From NCBI GenBank assembly GCA_021800745.1, contig JAJYYS010000074.1, positions 1 through 7,650 of the forward strand: a stretch of DNA of 7,650 nt, written 5' to 3'. The DNA comes from a bacterium. GTDB lineage: Bacteria; SZUA-79; Acidulodesulfobacterales; Acidulodesulfobacteraceae. The notes under the pieces were generated by a model that saw only the letters and a program-made list of their open reading frames with translations, was not told the origin of the DNA and ran no database searches. The translations under genes were made by a program, and so were the position numbers. Below, one piece after another: positions 6,475 to 7,650 of the stretch (position 1 is its first letter; every line of letters starts with the position of its first letter).

Positions 6475-7263
6475 ATGGATATAGCATCTATTATAGGTTT
6501 TATCCTTGGTATAGGCGGGATAATATTCGGAAATTTTCTGCAGGGGTCTAATTTAATGCAGTTGATGGACCCCATAGGCTTCGTAATAGTCATAGTGGGA
6601 ACAGCCGGAGCGACTATCGCGGGAAACAGGATGGAAAACATTAAAAAAGCTCTTGTATCTTTTAAAGACGTAATTTTATCCGAAAAAGTAGATTTTGAAA
6701 ATACTATATCCGACCTGCTTAATTATGCCACAAAAGCAAGAAAAAACGGGGTTCTTGCATTGGAATCAGAAATAGAAGCCTCTTCCGACGATTTTATAAA
6801 AAAAGCGCTGCAGTTGGTCGTTGACGGAATAGACCCCCAAATCGTTATGGAAATTATGGAAACGGAATTATCCAATATAGAAGAATTCGGAGAAGAAAGC
6901 GTTAAGATTTATGAACAGGCGGGCGGATATTCCCCTACCTTGGGTATCATAGGCGCGGTGCTTGGACTTATCCACGTTATGCAGCATTTAAACGAACCGA
7001 ACAGACTCGGCGCCGGTATAGCGGTCGCATTTACCGCAACGCTTTACGGCCTTGCGTTCGCAAATACCGTTTTATTCCCTATATCCAGCAAACTTAAGAT
7101 GAACCTGAAAGTAAAAGTTTTAAGATACGAGCTTATCCTTATGGGAATAAGAAGCATTCAAAACGGCGAAAATCCAAGACTTATAGAAGAAAAGCTGAAA
7201 TCCTTTCTAAGCGAACAGGAGAAAGAAATGTATGAAATAAAAAATCGGGAGAAAGAAAAATGA
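6475..7263 (+). CDS. motA: Flagellar motor stator protein MotA (proton/ion channel subunit)
   Basis: The 262-residue protein has the four membrane segments of MotA: about 3-22, 33-51, 155-173 and 180-203. A large cytoplasmic loop (about 52-150) sits between segments two and three. The loop contains KARKNGVLALESEI (Arg89, Lys90, Glu97), the charged patch that contacts the rotor protein FliG. Pro154 in GGYSPTLGIIG and Pro202 correspond to the conserved prolines linked to channel movement. The size and loop motif fit the PomA/MotA group of about 250-260 residues. It works with MotB in the inner membrane, turning ion flow into torque. Its stop overlaps the motB start as ATGA, so the two are coupled. 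The coupling ion cannot be settled from this sequence. Confidence 0.95.
   Translation: MDIASIIGFILGIGGIIFGNFLQGSNLMQLMDPIGFVIVIVGTAGATIAGNRMENIKKALVSFKDVILSEKVDFENTISDLLNYATKARKNGVLALESEIEASSDDFIKKALQLVVDGIDPQIVMEIMETELSNIEEFGEESVKIYEQAGGYSPTLGIIGAVLGLIHVMQHLNEPNRLGAGIAVAFTATLYGLAFANTVLFPISSKLKMNLKVKVLRYELILMGIRSIQNGENPRLIEEKLKSFLSEQEKEMYEIKNREKEK
7247..7251 (+). promoter_or_regulatory. Ribosome binding site for motB inside the end of motA
   Basis: GGGAG lies eight bases before the motB ATG at 7260, within the last codons of motA. It supports this start, which overlaps the motA stop by four bases (ATGA). Confidence 0.7.
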
Positions 7264-7650
7264 GAAAGAAGAAAAAATGCCCCGAACATAGCAATTCGGA
7301 AAGATGGATGATAAGCTACGGCGACTTTTTAACGACCCTTCTGTCCTTTTTCATAGTAATGTTTGCGATATCCAAAGTAAATAACGTCCGGCTAAAAGAA
7401 CTTGCCGTATCCATCCAGCAGGCATTCGGAGCGAATAAGTTTATTACGGTTTCAACTTCTAAACCCAATATAGCTTCAAGCCCTAAATTAATAGTCGCGA
7501 GAGTCGCTCCTTCGACGTTCAAAGTCTCTAAATCCAACAAAAAACTTATTAAGGAAGAAACTCATGAATCTGCAGTTTTTTCAGGCATCGAATCTAAAAT
7601 AAAATCTTTTACGGCGGGAAACAGCGCCTATGAATCTTCGCTCAGGGTAT
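7260..7650 (+). CDS. motB: Flagellar motor stator protein MotB, C-terminus cut by window edge
   Basis: The first 130 residues are visible. A short, basic cytoplasmic tail (MRKKKKCPEHSNSERW) precedes one membrane helix (about 18-37). That helix carries ISYGDFLTTLLSFFIVMF, in which Asp22 is the conserved ion-binding aspartate of the stator channel. The following stretch (about 39-58, VNNVRLKELAVSIQQAFGAN) is placed like the plug helix that blocks leakage in unassembled stators. Next is a Ser/Lys/Thr-rich, probably disordered linker. The peptidoglycan-binding OmpA-like domain expected further on lies beyond the window. The helix sequence resembles proton-type MotB more than sodium-type PomB, but this is only suggestive. 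Confidence 0.93.
   Translation, partial: MRKKKKCPEHSNSERWMISYGDFLTTLLSFFIVMFAISKVNNVRLKELAVSIQQAFGANKFITVSTSKPNIASSPKLIVARVAPSTFKVSKSNKKLIKEETHESAVFSGIESKIKSFTAGNSAYESSLRV

Noticed and set aside
7316..7540. 74-residue minus-strand open frame
   Set aside because: It is antisense to motB, whose membrane helix and Asp22 motif are unmistakable on the plus strand.

Overview
The window looks like chromosome from a motile, Gram-negative, low-to-moderate-GC bacterium. The evidence is a flagellar gene block (fliI, a flgJ-like gene, motA, motB), a zinc-type DksA, menaquinone synthesis by the futalosine route (MqnC), and a hybrid histidine kinase with a Rossmann-like N-terminus of a kind I associate with deltaproteobacterial-type genomes. 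I infer a Deltaproteobacteria-like anaerobe or microaerophile. No finer placement can be supported from the sequence alone. Intergenic DNA is very AT-rich and the coding regions less so.

Layout: positions 1-6321 are entirely on the minus strand and 6475-7650 on the plus strand. Reading the minus strand in transcription order, a flgJ-like rod-binding/lytic transglycosylase fusion (6321-5440) is followed 11 nt later by fliI (5428-4070). A 112-bp inverted-repeat element lies just downstream (3939-4050). Next come mqnC (3872-2838), dksA (2753-2391), a single-domain response regulator (2374-1946), a truncated second copy of the repeat (1925-1879), and a large hybrid histidine kinase that runs off the left edge (1790 to 1). 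The 153-bp AT-rich region 6322-6474 separates the divergent flgJ-like gene from motA. motA overlaps motB by 4 nt, and motB runs off the right edge.

How the genes fit together: the right half is a motility island. The FlgJ-like protein caps the rod and cuts peptidoglycan, FliI is the export ATPase, and MotA/MotB form the stator. The left half combines respiratory quinone synthesis, a transcription regulator that acts on RNA polymerase, and phosphotransfer signalling. The close spacing of dksA and the response regulator (16 nt) suggests co-transcription. The response regulator and the hybrid kinase may share a phosphorelay.

Nothing here amounts to a clearly new multi-gene system. The points most worth a second look are the FlgJ-SLT fusion, the Rossmann-PAS-kinase-receiver architecture with an Asn in place of the usual Asp in its ATP-binding G1 box, the paired mobile-type repeats with an internal 15-bp duplication, a 3 x 12-bp in-frame repeat in fliI, and an odd GC-rich tail on the response regulator.
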